From assembly GCF_047511655.1 (NCBI RefSeq), contig NC_133401.1, positions 13,424,001-13,488,000 of the forward strand: 64,000 nt of DNA, written 5' to 3'. Within the stretch, counting starts at the first letter, position 1. Every line of letters begins with the position of its first letter. Shown here piece after piece: positions 20,433 through 33,569 of this stretch. A program made the position numbers and the translations under genes. This DNA is from Castor canadensis. Lineage: Eukaryota; Chordata; Mammalia; Rodentia; Castoridae. The notes below the pieces were generated by a model. It saw nothing but the letters and a program-made list of their open reading frames with translations. It ran no database searches and had not been told where the DNA came from.

Positions 20433-21900
20433 GATAAAACCAGAGGAGCACAAAGCAACTTTGGTCAGAGAACAGTTTTAATCCATTAGGTGACTTCAGT
20501 CAGAAGGGTTATCTTCAGCAAAGCTAATGGGAGACTAATAACATATTGGTCAAAATTAGTGATGTTAAAGTCAACTAAAAGCAAGTGAACTGCCTAGCAA
20601 GTGTGAGGCCCTAAGTTCAAATCCCAGTGCTGCCCAAAAAAAGCAAGTGAAGGGGTTTATTTAGATTTTCCCCTTGGTTAAAATACTTTCCTTTAATTCT
20701 TTAAACAGAGTTTCCCTATGTTCTTTTAATAACTACTTTGAAATCTTTCTATAATGTAGCCAACTTTTGTGTGTTCCTGCCCACAGAACAAGTTTTTATT
20801 GACTGGTTGTAATTACAGTTTCTACACTTTTCTGTTTCTTTAAATGTCTTGGAATGTTACACTGAAACCTGCATATTTTAGGTTATATATAGCAGCAACA
20901 CAGGATTTTGATCACTTTTCCTAAGAGTTGTTGCTGGTTTTGTTTGCTTAGTAAGACGTTTGGATTAATCTGTGAAATTTGTTTCTTTCACAGTGAGTGA
21001 CTGCTGGTGTCTCTGAGCAATTTTTTTTCATTTAGTCTTGTTCTTATGATTAACTCTGGGTTCTCAGGAGATACCCCTGGAACAATATACTTAATCATCA
21101 TCTAAGCTTGGTCAGAGGCTATCCTTCTACACTTTAATCTAAAAACTCCTACCCTTGGCTGAAGGATCTAAATAGGAGTTAGGAAATGAACTCAAAGTTC
21201 AGGCCATTTACAAATCTTCCCTGGCTTTTCTTTCTGCTTGCACAAGGCCCTATATTCAACAAAGATGTAACAAATGATTGGGCATCTTTGTTCTTTCCTG
21301 CCGAGTACATGGGAATCCTTGTGCATACACACCGCCTTCCAAATCACCAAAGATATATGGGAGTTTGTCAAGGCTCACTACGGCTATCTCGTTCCCAGGC
21401 ATATCTCCCTGTTCAATTTCTAGGTGATCTTCTAATCTTTCTTTCAGGTTGCATGCTCCAACCAGTATCATGACCTCAGGTTACGATGCTGGCCTTTCCC
21501 TGTGTGCAGATGTAATAGGTGCTACTCACACAGTGCCTTTGAAGATAGGTTTCTTTGTGTTTTGTTGATAGCCAATTCAGCCCTTTTCAGCAGCAAGGTC
21601 CTCACCGCCTTCCCACCCTAATTGAGCTATCACCACACAGAGCTGAAAAGGAATGAGGACTGGAATAATCCCAGACCACTGCTCAGTTAACCAATGAGTG
21701 TTTTTTAATAAATTTGCTCAGTTTTATTGTTGCTTTTCAGGGAACTGTTTTCTAAGATCCTCATACATCTTCAGCCACCCCAGAAGTCTCAAGTTAACAC
21801 TTCAAAAGTGAAAAATATAACTCCTACAATTAAGGTTTCAGTAGATGGGATCCACACAAAACTCAGCACAATAAAAGGCATAATTTATTTTCAAAATTAA
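20433..21900. other. Mostly unassigned stretch, perhaps an ancient repeat
   Basis: 20650-21480 has the look of a very old, degraded interspersed repeat ('ctgaaacctgcatattttag', 'gagatacccctggaac'), but I could not place the family. The two small open frames at 21186-21473 show no domain. It contains the 5'-truncated ID element at 20590. Confidence 0.4.
20590..20640 (+). repeat. ID SINE, 5' truncated
   Basis: 'ctgcctagcaagtgtgaggc' to the A-run. The short repeat 'aaagcaagtgaa' stands on both sides (from 20577 and 20639), a target duplication. Confidence 0.88.
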
Positions 21901-21904
21901 CAGA

Positions 21905-22192
21905 AAAGGCAGAAATAGGCAGATCATAGTTTAAGGCCAACCTGGGCAAACAGTTAGTGAAACTCTATCTCAAAAAGCAAGCTAGGTGTGGTGTGGTACA
22001 GGCCTGTAATCCCAGTTACTCTGGGGGCAGAAGTAGGAGAATCATCATCTGAAGCCAGCCCAAGCAAAAGCAGGAGACCCTATCCAAAAACAAACTCAGG
22101 CAAAAAGGCCTGGGGCTGTGGCTCAAGTGGTATTAGTGCTTGCCTAGCAAGTGTGAGGCCCTGAGCTCAAACCCCAATATTGCCAAAAGAAA
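21905..22192 (+). repeat. SINE with two B1-like arms and an ID arm
   Basis: Partial arm (21905-21980), a second arm ('caggcctgtaatcccagtta') and an ID arm ('ggctgtggctcaagtggtat'). Confidence 0.88.
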
Positions 22193-22239
22193 AAATGTTG
22201 AGTGACTTTTTTGTCATAAACTCATATAGTTATAATGAG

Positions 22240-22335
22240 AAGGGTTAACATTTATTGAGCTTGCCAGTAGACATACAAACCACTTCCTTTGCATGCTGTC
22301 ACTCTGCCTTCACAGCAAACTTGAGAGGAAGGGAC
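22240..22335 (+). repeat. MIR-like element, 5' piece
   Basis: 'ttaacatttattgagcttgc' ... 'ctgccttcacagcaaacttg', diverged MIR opening. Confidence 0.55.
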
Positions 22336-22494
22336 ACTGTCAGTGGCGTTCTGGTGAACAGCTCACATAGAAATCTCAAGGGTGAAGAAAGCCCTGACTT
22401 AGAGCACTGGCTTATTTCCATGGTGAAAACATTCCTATCATAACTGACTTCAAGCGACCACTGTCAAGTCACTAAACAGTGGAGTTGGAGAGAG

Positions 22495-22650
22495 ATTTAT
22501 GGGTCAGTACTAGCCACCTTCAGCACGCTACTGGAGGCTCTTCAGGCAAAATGGTTTGCTCAGACTCCCATAAATAAATGTTGAATGTGACACTGAACCC
22601 ACACAGTCAGGGACCAAAGCCAGGGCTCTTAATCTGTGCCCCATATTTTA
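22495..22650 (+). repeat. MIR-like element, 3' piece
   Basis: 'caggcaaaatggtttgctca' ... 'gccagggctcttaatctgtg', typical of the MIR second half. The 160 bp between the pieces are unassigned. Confidence 0.55.
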
Positions 22651-22929
22651 TCTCTGGGATCAAATAATTTATTTACAACCCTGTCCTCAAAAACCCATTA
22701 GAATTAGTTGGCAGGAGGAATTAAGGTCCCCAGGGATCATCAATTTGCCTCTGCTACCATGGTATAATTTGCTATTCCACATAATCTACACCAACACATC
22801 TTTGATAAGGATTGAAACTGCCCACCCAAGCTTAGTAAAATTTAACCCTTCCCTATACATAGAAACAAGAATGTCTTGCCACATTTTTCTCACTCCCGCA
22901 GCCCCTGTTGTAAATGTCTTTCTACAGAG

Positions 22930-24040
22930 GACACGGATATGAATCCACACAACCATACCCACCTTATTTTTTACAAAGGGGCCAAAAATATATGATGGAG
23001 AAAAGACAGCTTCTTCAACAAATGCAATGGGAAAAGTGGTTATCCTTCTGCAAGAAACTAAAACTAGATCCATGTCTATCACCCTATACTAGCATCAACT
23101 CAAAATGGATCAAGGACCTTAATATCAGACCCGAAACTGTGAAGTTAGTACAGGAAGGAGCAGGAAACACTCTGGAACTAATAGGTATAGGCAAGGACTT
23201 CCTCAATAGAACCCCAGCAGCCCAGCAACTAAGAGAAAGAATGGACAAATGGGACTCCATAAAATTAAAAAGCTTCTGTACAACAAAAGAAATGGTCTCT
23301 AAATTAAAGAGACCATGTACAGAGTAGGAGAAAATATTTGCCAGCTATATATCAGACAAAGGACTGCTAACCAGAATGTGCTGGGAACTGAAGAAACTAA
23401 ACTCTCCCAAAATCAATTAAGAAATGGGCAACTGAACTAAGTAGAGCTTTCTCAAAAGAAGAAATTCAAATAGCCAAAAATCACATGAAAAAATGCTCAC
23501 CATCTCTAGCCATAAAGGAAATGCAAATCAAAACTACACTAAGATTCCACCTCACCCCTGTTAGAATAGCTATCATCAAAAACACCACCAGCAGGTGTTG
23601 GCGAGGATGTGGAGAAAAAGAAACACTTGTACAATGCTGGTGGGAATGAAAGCTAGTGCAACCACTCTGGAAAAAAAATTGGAGGCTTATTAAAAATCTA
23701 AACATAGAGCTGCCATATGAGCCTGCAATCCCACTCCAGGAGATATACCCAAAGGAATGCAACAGAGGTTACTCCAGAAGCACCTGCACACCCCATGTTT
23801 ATTGCAGCGCTATTCACAATAGCCAAGTTATAGAAACAGCCAAGATGCCCCACCACTGACGAATGGATTAAGAAAATGTGATATCTATACACAATGGAAT
23901 TTTCCTCAGCCATGAAGAAGAATGAAATCTTATCATTCGCAAGTAAATGGATGGAACTGGAGAACATCATTCTAAGCAAAGTCAGCCAGGCTCAGAAGAC
24001 CAAAAATTGTATGTTCTCCCTCATATGTGGTCTTTAGATT
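22930..24040 (+). mobile_element. LINE-1 ORF2 3' part
   Basis: A long open stretch (to 23327) translates to the ORF2 C-terminal region (DLNIRPETVKL..., WDSIKLKSFCTTKE). More ORF2 and the start of the 3'UTR follow to 'tgttctccctcatatgtgg'. Relatively young, but it has stops and lacks the 3' tail. Confidence 0.9.
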
Positions 24041-24045
24041 TAGAA

Positions 24046-24229
24046 TTACATGCCTATAATCCTAGCTACTCAGGAAGCAGAGATCAGGAGGATCAAGTTT
24101 AAAGCCAGTCCAGGAAAATAGTTTGTGAGACTCTTTCTCAAAAATACCCAACACACAAAAGTGCTGGTGGGGTGGCTCAAGTGGTAGAGCACTTGCCTAG
24201 CTAGTTCAAACCCCAGCACCACCAAAAAT
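24046..24229 (+). repeat. Dimeric SINE
   Basis: 'catgcctataatcctagcta' ... 'gtagagcacttgcctagcta'. About 18 bp of the ID arm are deleted. Confidence 0.92.
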
Positions 24230-24670
24230 AAAGTAAAATAAGATTTTAGCAAGTGATGAATAACAGTAGCAAGAAAGTAAACATCTTCGTATCTAACCTA
24301 AGAGCAAAAACTCTTCACAGCATTTTATTTTAAATACAGTGAGAGTCAATAGTGCTTACAAAAAGAAGAGGGTTCTCTTATAGGAAACCAGGAAAGTACC
24401 AAAATAAGGCACAATCTGTCATTGTCACAGATTACCTTAGACAATAGTGTATTTTCTAGAAAGCTGGAAATCTGATTACCCAAAGTCTTAACATGTGGTT
24501 CTGAAGACAATGTTAAATGACCAGGATAGCCACTTGGAACAAATTCCCTTAAATGAAATCAGTGGCAGGTAATTAGTGACATTATGCCTAGATTACAGAA
24601 CTCTGGAGGTTAAAAATTCCTTTCATCAGCCCATATACAAATCTATAAAAGCCCTTTGCAAAACATGGGC
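24230..24670. other. Unassigned stretch
   Basis: AT-rich, no coding frame and no recognised repeat. Confidence 0.4.
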
Positions 24671-24756
24671 AGAGGACTAGAGAGTAGCTCAACTGGTAAA
24701 GCACTTGCCTAGCAAGCATGAGGTCCTGAGTTCAATCCCCAATAACTGCCAAAAAG
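24671..24756 (+). repeat. ID SINE
   Basis: 'gagtagctcaactggtaaag' to 'gagttcaatccccaataact'. Confidence 0.92.
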
Positions 24757-24863
24757 TAGGCGGGGCTGGTCATGCCTCTGGTTTAGAGTGCATATTAAAC
24801 AAAGACACATTTCCTAGAAGCTGAACTGAATGTGAACTAACAAAAGCAATCATTTTAGAAATA

Positions 24864-25045
24864 ACCCAGGCTCACGCCTATAATCCTAGCTACTCCAAAG
24901 GCAGAGATCAGGAGGATCGCGGTTCAAAGCCAGCCCAAGCAAATAGTTCACAAGACCCTATCTCAAAACACCCATAACAAAAAAGGGCAGGCAGAGGGCC
25001 CAAGGTGTAGGCCCCAAGTTCAAACCCCAGTACCACAGGAAAAAG
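24864..25045 (+). repeat. Dimeric SINE
   Basis: 'ggctcacgcctataatccta' to 'gttcaaaccccagtaccaca', with an A/G-rich tail. Confidence 0.93.
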
Positions 25046-26635
25046 GGGAAAAAAAGGAATATCAGTAGGTAAGGTTGGAGTGCCTAAGTTGCTAGGGCTG
25101 CATAAAATCCTGGTTGAGGAGAAAGGAACAATGCAATTGGTAGTGTTAGTGTCACCAGTCATTAGTGAGTGTCTGTGAAGATCCCCTTTTTTTACTCCGG
25201 GTTATTTTTCACTTTAAAAAGGAATTTCTAAACAAGTCACAAAGGTAAGAAAATTTGGCAAACTTTTATTACGCAAGCAATTAGGCATGCTCCAATAGGT
25301 AGAAGTGGGTGCTCTAAGTGAGACACACTGAGCTAGCTTGACATCAGGAGTATTTACAGTTTAAAAAAAATTAGGGTAGGGGATTCTAGCTTAAACTTAA
25401 GCCAAGAGATATCAAGGCTGATCTATTTATTACATTTGAGTCATTGTGGCTTAGATGTCTAAGCATTCTTTTATACACAGGATGGGTTTTCTCAGATTTT
25501 TCCTTTAAGAAAGGTACCCATCTGTCCATCCTTCAGATAATATTTTCCTTCTTTGTAATACTTTTGTGCTCAAAAGAGTCATTATACTACATGGTTTTTT
25601 TTTCCAAGATAAATGTCTTTGTTAAGATGTTCTTGCTCAGTTTCCAGAGTGTGGCAATTATTTGGGCAAACAGGCAAGGTCAGAGAGAGAGAGCTGTTTG
25701 GGATTTTGTTTTGTTTTGTTTTGTTTTGTTTTGTTTTGTTTTTCACTAAATGTTCAAGCTCATTGAGGGAGTGTGAAACTTAAAGCAAAGAAAATTTTGC
25801 CTGTGTGCTTTTAGTCAAGGCTTATCTCTAAATTCCTATCTCCTGTTTCCCATGCCTCATTTTCCCTGATCTATCCTGCCTCAGTATATGTAAATATAAA
25901 TATTAATTCTGACATTGTGACTAGTTACAGAAATGTGTAATATTTACACAAAGCAATTTGCTCCCTTGCTTTTGTGTGTATTTATTTGTATACATTAACT
26001 CTCCCTTTCGAGGGTACTAGTACTCTGTCACCAAATTATTTCTCAATGACTTATGAAGGGAACCTGCTACTCTTAGGGGATCTAGAGGGAGAGAGAGGCT
26101 ACAGAGTGGGTTGCCTATGATAAATCCACTCCAACATTCCTATCTCCTCCAAACTTCTGGATTTCTTCCTCTCAACAATACTAAAGAAGTTTTAGTATCA
26201 CAAGTTCATTGAGTGTTAAGCCACTATTAAGCACAATTTTGTCAATCACCATGTAAGTTCTTAAAACCACTTGCTAAATCCAGAATCCCTGGTTAAGTGT
26301 GCCAGTATCTACAAATTTGGCCCATTCTATTCTAGTTGACCTAACAGTTAGCATACATGTCCATTTATATTCTCCTAAGTTTCTGCCTCTGAAAATTAGA
26401 AAAAACCTTGCAATTATCTTAAAGTATAAGCTGTTACCTTCAAGATCATGCTTTGTACTTGTCCCTTGAAATATATGCTGAGATCTGACCCTACGAGCAA
26501 TAAATGATAAGTGGGGTGAGCCTGGAAGAGAGTATATTGCCATTTCAAGGTGACTACCCTACCAAGGGTAGTTCTTCTTCAAGCAAGAAGAATCTAGTCT
26601 CATCAGAGAGAGGAAAGATTCTTCCATTGAAGAAA
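25046..26635. other. Largest unassigned stretch of the left half
   Basis: No SINE or young L1. A (TTTTG)n run lies at 25697-25742. The open frames at 25444-25749 (+) and 26274-26543 (-) show no recognisable domain. Old LTR or internal retroviral sequence is possible but unproven. Confidence 0.4.
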
Positions 26636-26736
26636 GGATGCTGAGGAGACCAAGATGGCAGATTGCTGGTAGACCCCAGAACACCAAACTCCCACAAACC
26701 TGAAAGATAACCTTAGGTTTGTGTCAACAAGGGCAG
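26636..26736 (+). mobile_element. LINE-1 5' end fragment
   Basis: 'gagaccaagatggcagattg' is the L1 start motif. Only about 100 bp are kept. Confidence 0.6.
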
Positions 26737-26739
26737 GTG

Positions 26740-26862
26740 GTCTGGCTGGGCATGGTGGCATGCACCTGTCATCTCAGCCACACAGGGAAGCTTGAATCGG
26801 AGGATCATGGTCCAGGCCAGGTGAGGCCCTGAGTTCAACCCCCAATGTGGCCCAAGGAAGAG
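26740..26862 (+). repeat. SINE with internal deletion
   Basis: B1-like arm 'ctgggcatggtggcatgcac' joined directly to the end of an ID arm ('gtgaggccctgagttcaacc'). Confidence 0.85.
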
Positions 26863-26932
26863 AAAAAGATATTAAGTAATTTGCTGCCGCAAATCTACCA
26901 AGCCAGTCCTTTTCCTTGAAATACTACACCAA

Positions 26933-27322
26933 CGAACTAGGTGCCAATGGCTCATGCCTATAATCCTAGCTACTTGAGATGGAGATGGGGAAGATCATGG
27001 TTTGAGGCCAGCCTGGGAAAGTAAGTTCACAAGACCTCATCTCAACTAACAGCTAGATGCAGTGACATGTATCTGTGGTCCCAGCTATGTGGGAGGTTGG
27101 GAGGATCTTGAGCACAGGCCAGCCAAGGCAAAAAAGTTTGTGAAACCCCATCTCAGTGCATGGTGGCATGTGCCTGCCATGATTGAGGGAAGTATAAAAT
27201 GGGCAAAAAGCAAGACTCTGTCTCCAAGATAAACAGATCAAAAAGAGCTGGAGGCATGACTCAAGCAGTAAAGCTTAGCAAGCCCAAAGCCCTTAGTTCA
27301 AACCCCAATACTGAAAAAAAAA
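26933..27322 (+). repeat. Trimeric SINE (two B1-like arms, partial third, ID arm)
   Basis: Arms start near 26933 and 27052. A third partial arm follows ('gcatggtggcatgtgcctgc'), then the ID arm 'ggaggcatgactcaagcagt'. Confidence 0.85.
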
Positions 27323-27426
27323 ATTTACATATGTATATATAAACTTTCCAAATCATACATATATATATATATGTACCCTGTTTTATAGATGAGAATCCTA
27401 AGGTTCAAAGACATTAAGTAATTTAG

Positions 27427-27557
27427 TCAGGCCAGTGTCTCAAGCCTATAATCCCAGGTATTTAGGAAACAGAGATCTGGGAGGATCATGTTTTGAGGCC
27501 AGCCTGGGCAGAAAGTTCACCAGACTAAGACTGGTTGTGGTGGCATGCATATATATC
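27427..27557 (+). repeat. B1-like SINE arms
   Basis: 'gtgtctcaagcctataatcc' ... 'tgaggccagcctgggcagaa'. The ID arm is missing. A MIR-like scrap ('tagatgagaatcctaaggtt') lies just upstream. Confidence 0.8.
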
Positions 27558-27559
27558 TG

Positions 27560-28365
27560 AGACATTTGTTAAATGATAGGATAGTTATCTGATTTTGAAA
27601 GCAATTAAACTGAATTTACCTAAATAATTGGCTAAGTAAATCAAAAACAGAAATGTAAGTATGAATATGAATATGTATTTTATTTTTATTGCATATCTCT
27701 AACTTTGAATATTGAGTGATATTTCAGTAAAAACTGTATATATACATAGGTAAGTTTGGGCATGGACTAATTAGGTGGTAGATATCCTAGACTTTCTTTG
27801 TTTCCTTCTTTGTTTCTACTTTAATAGTGCTTTGATCTCCATTGATTCTTAAGGACAGAGGAGATATGCAGATTTTTTTTTTTTTTACTGAGCAAATGAA
27901 AGGAAAACTAATTTCAGTGACTACAGTGATAAGACAGAGATAAGGTCATGGCTCCTGGGATGTGTGGAAATAGTAGCCCACAGTTTGCTGTCAGATTAGA
28001 TAGGGATGCTGGATGGAGGAGGAAGGCAGAATAAGACTGATGGGGAGAGGTGCATGCTGCTCTAGCTGGAAGCAAGATGGAGGGAGGACCCTAAAGGGCC
28101 CAGACTCCAGCTTTTCATTCCCCTCATACACCTGAATACCCTTTTCTGTCTTACTCTGCCTTATTCTGTTTCCCTAGCTTTGACATTTACTAGTCTACAA
28201 TTTCTCTTTCTTCTTAGTTGGCTTGCTAACTCTTTGTCCTCGTGTTGTGTCCCATCTCCTTTATACACCGGCTTTCTGTGGAATTAAAGTATACTCTGAT
28301 TGTGTTTATATACTGTTATGGATTTTTAAAATTTAGTTTAAAATTAGATATTATGAACATTTGTA
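27560..28365. other. Unassigned stretch
   Basis: AT-rich sequence without coding frames. A T-run lies near 27872. Confidence 0.4.
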
Positions 28366-28530
28366 GAAGCTGTGTCATAGTGGAAAAACACTTGACTTGA
28401 AATTGTTTAGAGTCCAGCCTCTGCTATTCGAGAGTCAGTAACTTAACCTCTTCAAGCCTGAGTTTTCTCATGTATAAAAAAAGAATAATATGAGCTCACA
28501 GATTGCTTTAAATATTAAACTAAGTGAAAT
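28366..28530 (+). repeat. MIR element
   Basis: 'gtcatagtggaaaaacactt' ... 'cagtaacttaacctcttcaa' ... 'tgagttttctcatgtataaa' follows the MIR consensus order. Confidence 0.8.
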
Positions 28531-29036
28531 AATATACAAATGCCATATTTCCTCCTTTCTCCAACTAAAGTATAACATGAACTGAGTTGAATTTGTTATA
28601 ACCCTAGATTTTTTGTTTGTTTTAGGTTAGTTGGACAGTGACCCATGATTTGAGTTGAATTATGATTATATTTCTGTAAGTTTACTATTGTTTTGCACAT
28701 TTCCCTGATAGTAGTCACATGTTAAGCTACTGTCACCATTGATTCATATGTTCACTTGAGTTAATTCATGAGATTAGCACAGTTTACAGTTAGATGCTGG
28801 AAGAAAGATGACCAAGAATGGTTATGTTTTGAAGAATGGTCAAAGATGACATGTACTCAAGTACAATGATCCAGAGAAGCCTTTAACAGCCACAGAATAT
28901 CAGGTTCAAAGTGCTCTCCAAGGATGGGGGAGGGGGGAAGTAGGAAGGAGTACACCAAAGTTGTACAAGTTTCCCTTCTTTTGCATGATATGCTGAAAAT
29001 AAATGTAAAATTTAGAGAGAAAATAAAATAAAATAA
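28531..29036. other. Unassigned stretch
   Basis: No recognisable element. Ends in an A-rich 'aaaataaaataaaataaa' run where the next L1 begins. Confidence 0.4.
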
Positions 29037-31455
29037 AGCGCGGGAAATCTCCCGCCCTGCCTGGTGGGGGATGGACACCATGACAGGCTGCTCAGCTCAC
29101 ACACTTATCTATACAAAGAAAGACCATGAGGGCACAGGCTAGCCAAGCCTAAGCCCAGCTTGTGGGAAATAACAACACATTCAAACATCTCTGAGAACCC
29201 TAGTGGCAAGCTTAAACTCACTGCCCTCTCAGAGAAGAGATGGCCTAACCGGGTTTGCCTGACAGGAGAGGCTGGACACTTTTCTCTATTCAGCTCCATG
29301 TGAGACCACATTGGAGAACCCACCTACCCAAGCAAGCAGAACCTGACTGCCTGCCCAAGAGAAGCCTTTGGCTAAACAGTCTGAGTGGAGCATCCCAAAT
29401 CAGCCTGGTGGGAAGGAGTATCACCAATTGCCACCCAGCCCAGAATATTTATCCTAAGGAGAAGCAGGGACCCAGACAAAGCCCCTATCTAAAGGGATTC
29501 AGATTCGCATGGCAGGGGAGGGACAGTACCCAGAGGGAACATATGAGCGCTGCAGACTAAAACCTGAGTACCAGGTATCAGAGGGGAAAATCCAGGATAC
29601 ACACTGAACAAAGAGGAAACCCACCCTCTCCACAACAAGGAAGAAATTTGGACTTTAAAAAAAATTGACTTTTTTTCTTTTCCATCTTGTTGAAGTTTCA
29701 ATTTGTCTATCCTTCTTTTATTCCAGCTGTTTCTTTCTCCTTTTTTCTTTTTTTTTTCTTCCTTTTCCTTAACTTTCCTTCTCCTCTTCCCTTTCCCCCA
29801 CTTTCCCTATCTTTTCTTCACAAATCACTCACCTACATCAAATAGCATATAAAGGTAAACCTACCTTAATACATTACTCCCATTCTTTTTATTCTTCTGC
29901 AATCCCTGACAATAGCATCTTTCTCCACAAGGACTGAACCATACCTCTATACGGTCTTACTACACTGCAATTCCCACACCTCACACCTCTTCTCCCCATC
30001 TTCATTCTTCCTCATTTCCTCTTCCACTCCCTTTGTTTTTACCACCTAAGTTTTAATCTCAATGCAAACAACTTTTATTTCCCCAAAAACCCTCTGTTTA
30101 TAGGCAATACCGCTGTGTTTTATATTTCACATAAATGACTGAATTTATGTCATTGAATTCATGAATTTGTTGTTGCTGCATTATACACCCAGATCAGTGA
30201 AAAGAAACAGTACAACAGCCTAGCCAGTAACCAGTCCTACAGAACATAGAAATTAAGTCAAGGGAAAGATTTCAGGCAACTAAATTTCCTAGCTAATCCA
30301 TAACACATGACTAAATCTCAGAAAAAAAAAAGAAACATGGAAGACAAAAGAAGGCAGTGAAATATGACTCCTCAAAAGGAGTCATACACAATAGAGGATT
30401 TGCTGGAGGAGAGGAGGCCTTCTGAGCTCAAAAGAATAATAATAACAATGTTTAAGGAGTTTTAAAAGGACATACAAAAACAAGTCAATGAATTCCAATA
30501 TAGTGCAGATAAAAAGCTTGAGAAGACACAGAAACAACTAAACGAACTCAAAGGGATACAAACATTGAATGAAATCAAGAAAGATATAAAAATAAACAAG
30601 ACAATACAAGATGTGAAAGACAAGTTTGATAAAGATATAAAATCTCAAAAAAAAAAGCAAACCCTTGAAATAAAAAGCTCCTTAAGTCAAATAAAAAATA
30701 CAGTTGAAAGCCACTTCAGCAGATTGGAACAAGTGGCATACAAAATTTCAGGATTTGAAGACAAAACAGACATAAAGGAAAACACATGAATGCATAGAGA
30801 AAAGATTGAAGAATTGTGAAAGGAATATGCAAGAGCTCTGAACTCCATTAAAAGACCAAACCCTATGAATCATGGGCACTGAAGAAGGAGAAGAGGTGTA
30901 AGCCAAAGGTATAAGAAAAACATTCAATAAAATAATAACAGAAAATTGCCCAAATCTAGAGAAAGAGATGTGCATCCAGGTACAGGAGGCCTCTAGGACA
31001 CCAAACAGACATGACCAAAATATAACCTCTCCAAAGAATATTACAGTTAAAACAATAAGCACAGAGAACAATGAAAGAATATTGAAGACTATAAGGGAGA
31101 AACAACAAATAACATATAAGGTAAATGCAGCAAAATAATGGTAGATTTCTCAACAGAAACCTTAAAAGCAAGAAGGGAATTAAGTACTTCAAGCATTGAA
31201 AGAAAACAATTTCAAACCTAGAATACTCTACTCAGCAAAGCTATCATTCACAATTGGAGGTGAAATTCTTTAAAAAGCCTTCATAACAAACAGAAACTAA
31301 AACATGTATGACCACTAAACCAACACTCCTAAAGATATTCAAATGAATCTTATACACATAAGATGAAAATAAATAGCCACAAAAGGATGGGAATAACTAA
31401 ATCTCAGGAGAAGAGCAGACAAGCAATTGGAGAGTAGCAAAAAAAATGCACACAA

Positions 31456-31484
31456 ACATACACACACACACACACACACACCCC
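31456..31484. repeat. (AC)n microsatellite
   Basis: CA repeats in the L1 between ORF1 and ORF2. Confidence 0.9.
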
Positions 31485-31761
31485 AGAGACAACAAAGTAG
31501 CAGGAATTACCACATATCTCTCAATATTAACACTGACTGTTAATAGTCTCAACTCCTCCCAAAAAAAGACATCAATTGCAAACTTGATTTAAAAGGATGA
31601 CCCAATGATTTGTTGTTTATAAGAAACCCATCTCACAAACAGGAACAGACACTGGCTTGGAGAAAACTTTTCCAAACAAATGCCCTCCAAAAACAGGCAG
31701 GAGTAGCTATACTTATATCAGATGAGGTAGACATCAAACCTAAATTAGATAGAAGTGACAA

Positions 31762-31968
31762 GCCGGAAGCCAGTGGCTCATGCCTATAATCCTACCTACT
31801 TGGAAGGCAAAGATCAGGAGGATCACAGTGACAAGCCAGCCCAGGCAAATAGTTCACGAGACCCTATCACAAAAATACCTGTCACAAAAATAGGGCTGGT
31901 GGAGTGGCTCAAGGTATAGGCCCTGTGTTCAAACCCCAGCACCTCAAAAAAAAAAAAAGAAAGAAAAA
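31762..31968 (+). repeat. Dimeric SINE inside LINE-1 ORF2
   Basis: 'ggaagccagtggctcatgcc' to a long A/G tail. It splits the endonuclease region of the L1 at 29037. Confidence 0.93.
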
Positions 31969-32765
31969 AGGAGACAAGGAAAGTCATTTCATACTAGTAA
32001 AAGAAACAACACATCAAAAGGAAATAATAATTGTTAATGTATATGCACCCAATGTTGGTGTACCCAAATTCATCAAACATACATTACTGGACTTTAAAGC
32101 ACAGACAGACCCCCAACACTATGACAATGAAAGACTTCAATACTCCACTGTTACCAATAGATACCTCATCCAGTCCCCCCCAAAAAAAAATCATCAAAGA
32201 AACTTCAGAGTTAAAGGACACCCTAGACCAAATAAACTTAACAGACATCTACAGAACATTTCATCCAGCAGCACCACAATACACATTTTTCTCAGCAACT
32301 CATGGAAATTTATTCAAAATACATCATATTTTAGCACAAAATGCAAGTCTTAACAAATACAAGAAAATCAAAATAACCCCCCTACCTACTGTCTGACTGC
32401 AACAGAATAAAACTAGAACTCAACAACTAAAGAAACAACAGAAAACACTCAAACATCTGGAGACCAAACAACACATTGCTGCATGACCAATGAGTTATCA
32501 AAGAAATAAGGAAGGAAATCAGAAATTTTCTGGAATCTAATGAAAATGAAAATACAACCTACCGGAACTAATGGAATACAGCAAAGGCACTGCAAAGGGG
32601 AAAGTTTATGGCTTTGAGTGCCTACATTAAAAACACAGAGAGATCTCAAATAAATGACTTAATGCTGTATCTCAAAGTCACAGAAAAATAAGAACAAGAT
32701 AAACTCAAAACCAGCAGGAGAGAGACAATAAAAATAATGGCTGAAATTAATGAAATAGAGACAAA

Positions 32766-32773
<8 letters not shown>

Positions 32774-32808
<35 letters not shown>
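32774..32808. repeat. (TA)n microsatellite
   Basis: Alternating TA in the L1, next to an A-run. Confidence 0.95.
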
Positions 32809-32812
<4 letters not shown>

Positions 32813-33370
32813 AAGAATCAATGAAATAAAAACTTGATTCTTTGAAAAGGTAAGTAAGATTAATAAACCCTTAGGGAACCCGACTAAATTTAGGAGGGAA
32901 AAATATACAAATTAATAAAATTAGAGGTGAAAAGGGCCTGAAGCTTCTGCACAGCAAGGGAAACAGTCACTAGACTGAAGAAGCAGCCCACAGAATGGGA
33001 GAAAATCTTTGCCAGCTACATACATGACAAAGAATCCTAAGCATAATTTACAGACAGCTCAAAAAACTAAACTCCCAAAGAATCAATGACCCAGTGAAGA
33101 AATGGGCAAATGAACTGAACAGAGCTTTTTCAAAGGAAGAAGTCCAAATGGTCAAAACCCACATGAAAAAATGCTCACCATCCCTGACCATAATGGAAAT
33201 GTAAGTCAAACCACATTAAGATTCCACTCACTCCTGTGAGATGGCTATCATCAAGAACACAAACAACAAAGGCTGGCAAGCGTATGGAGGAAAAAGGAAC
33301 CCTTATACCCTGTTGGTGGGAATGTAAATTAGTAGAACCACGATGGAAACTTCTCAAAAAACTAAAAGTA

Positions 33371-33569
33371 AACCTGGGTGCTAGTGACTCAGCCTATAAT
33401 CCTAGCTACTCAGTTTGAAGCCAGCCCAGGCAAATAGTTCACAAGAGCCTGTCTCAAAATTAACCAATACAAAAAAGTGGCTGGCAGAGTGGCTCAAGTG
33501 GTAGAGCATCTGCCTAGCAAGCATGAAGCCCTGAGTTCAAACTCCAGTACCACCAAAAAAATAAACCCT
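33371..33569 (+). repeat. Dimeric SINE with target site duplication
   Basis: Flanked by perfect actaaaagta (33361-33370 and 33570-33579). Inserted in L1 ORF2. The left arm has an internal deletion. Confidence 0.93.
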
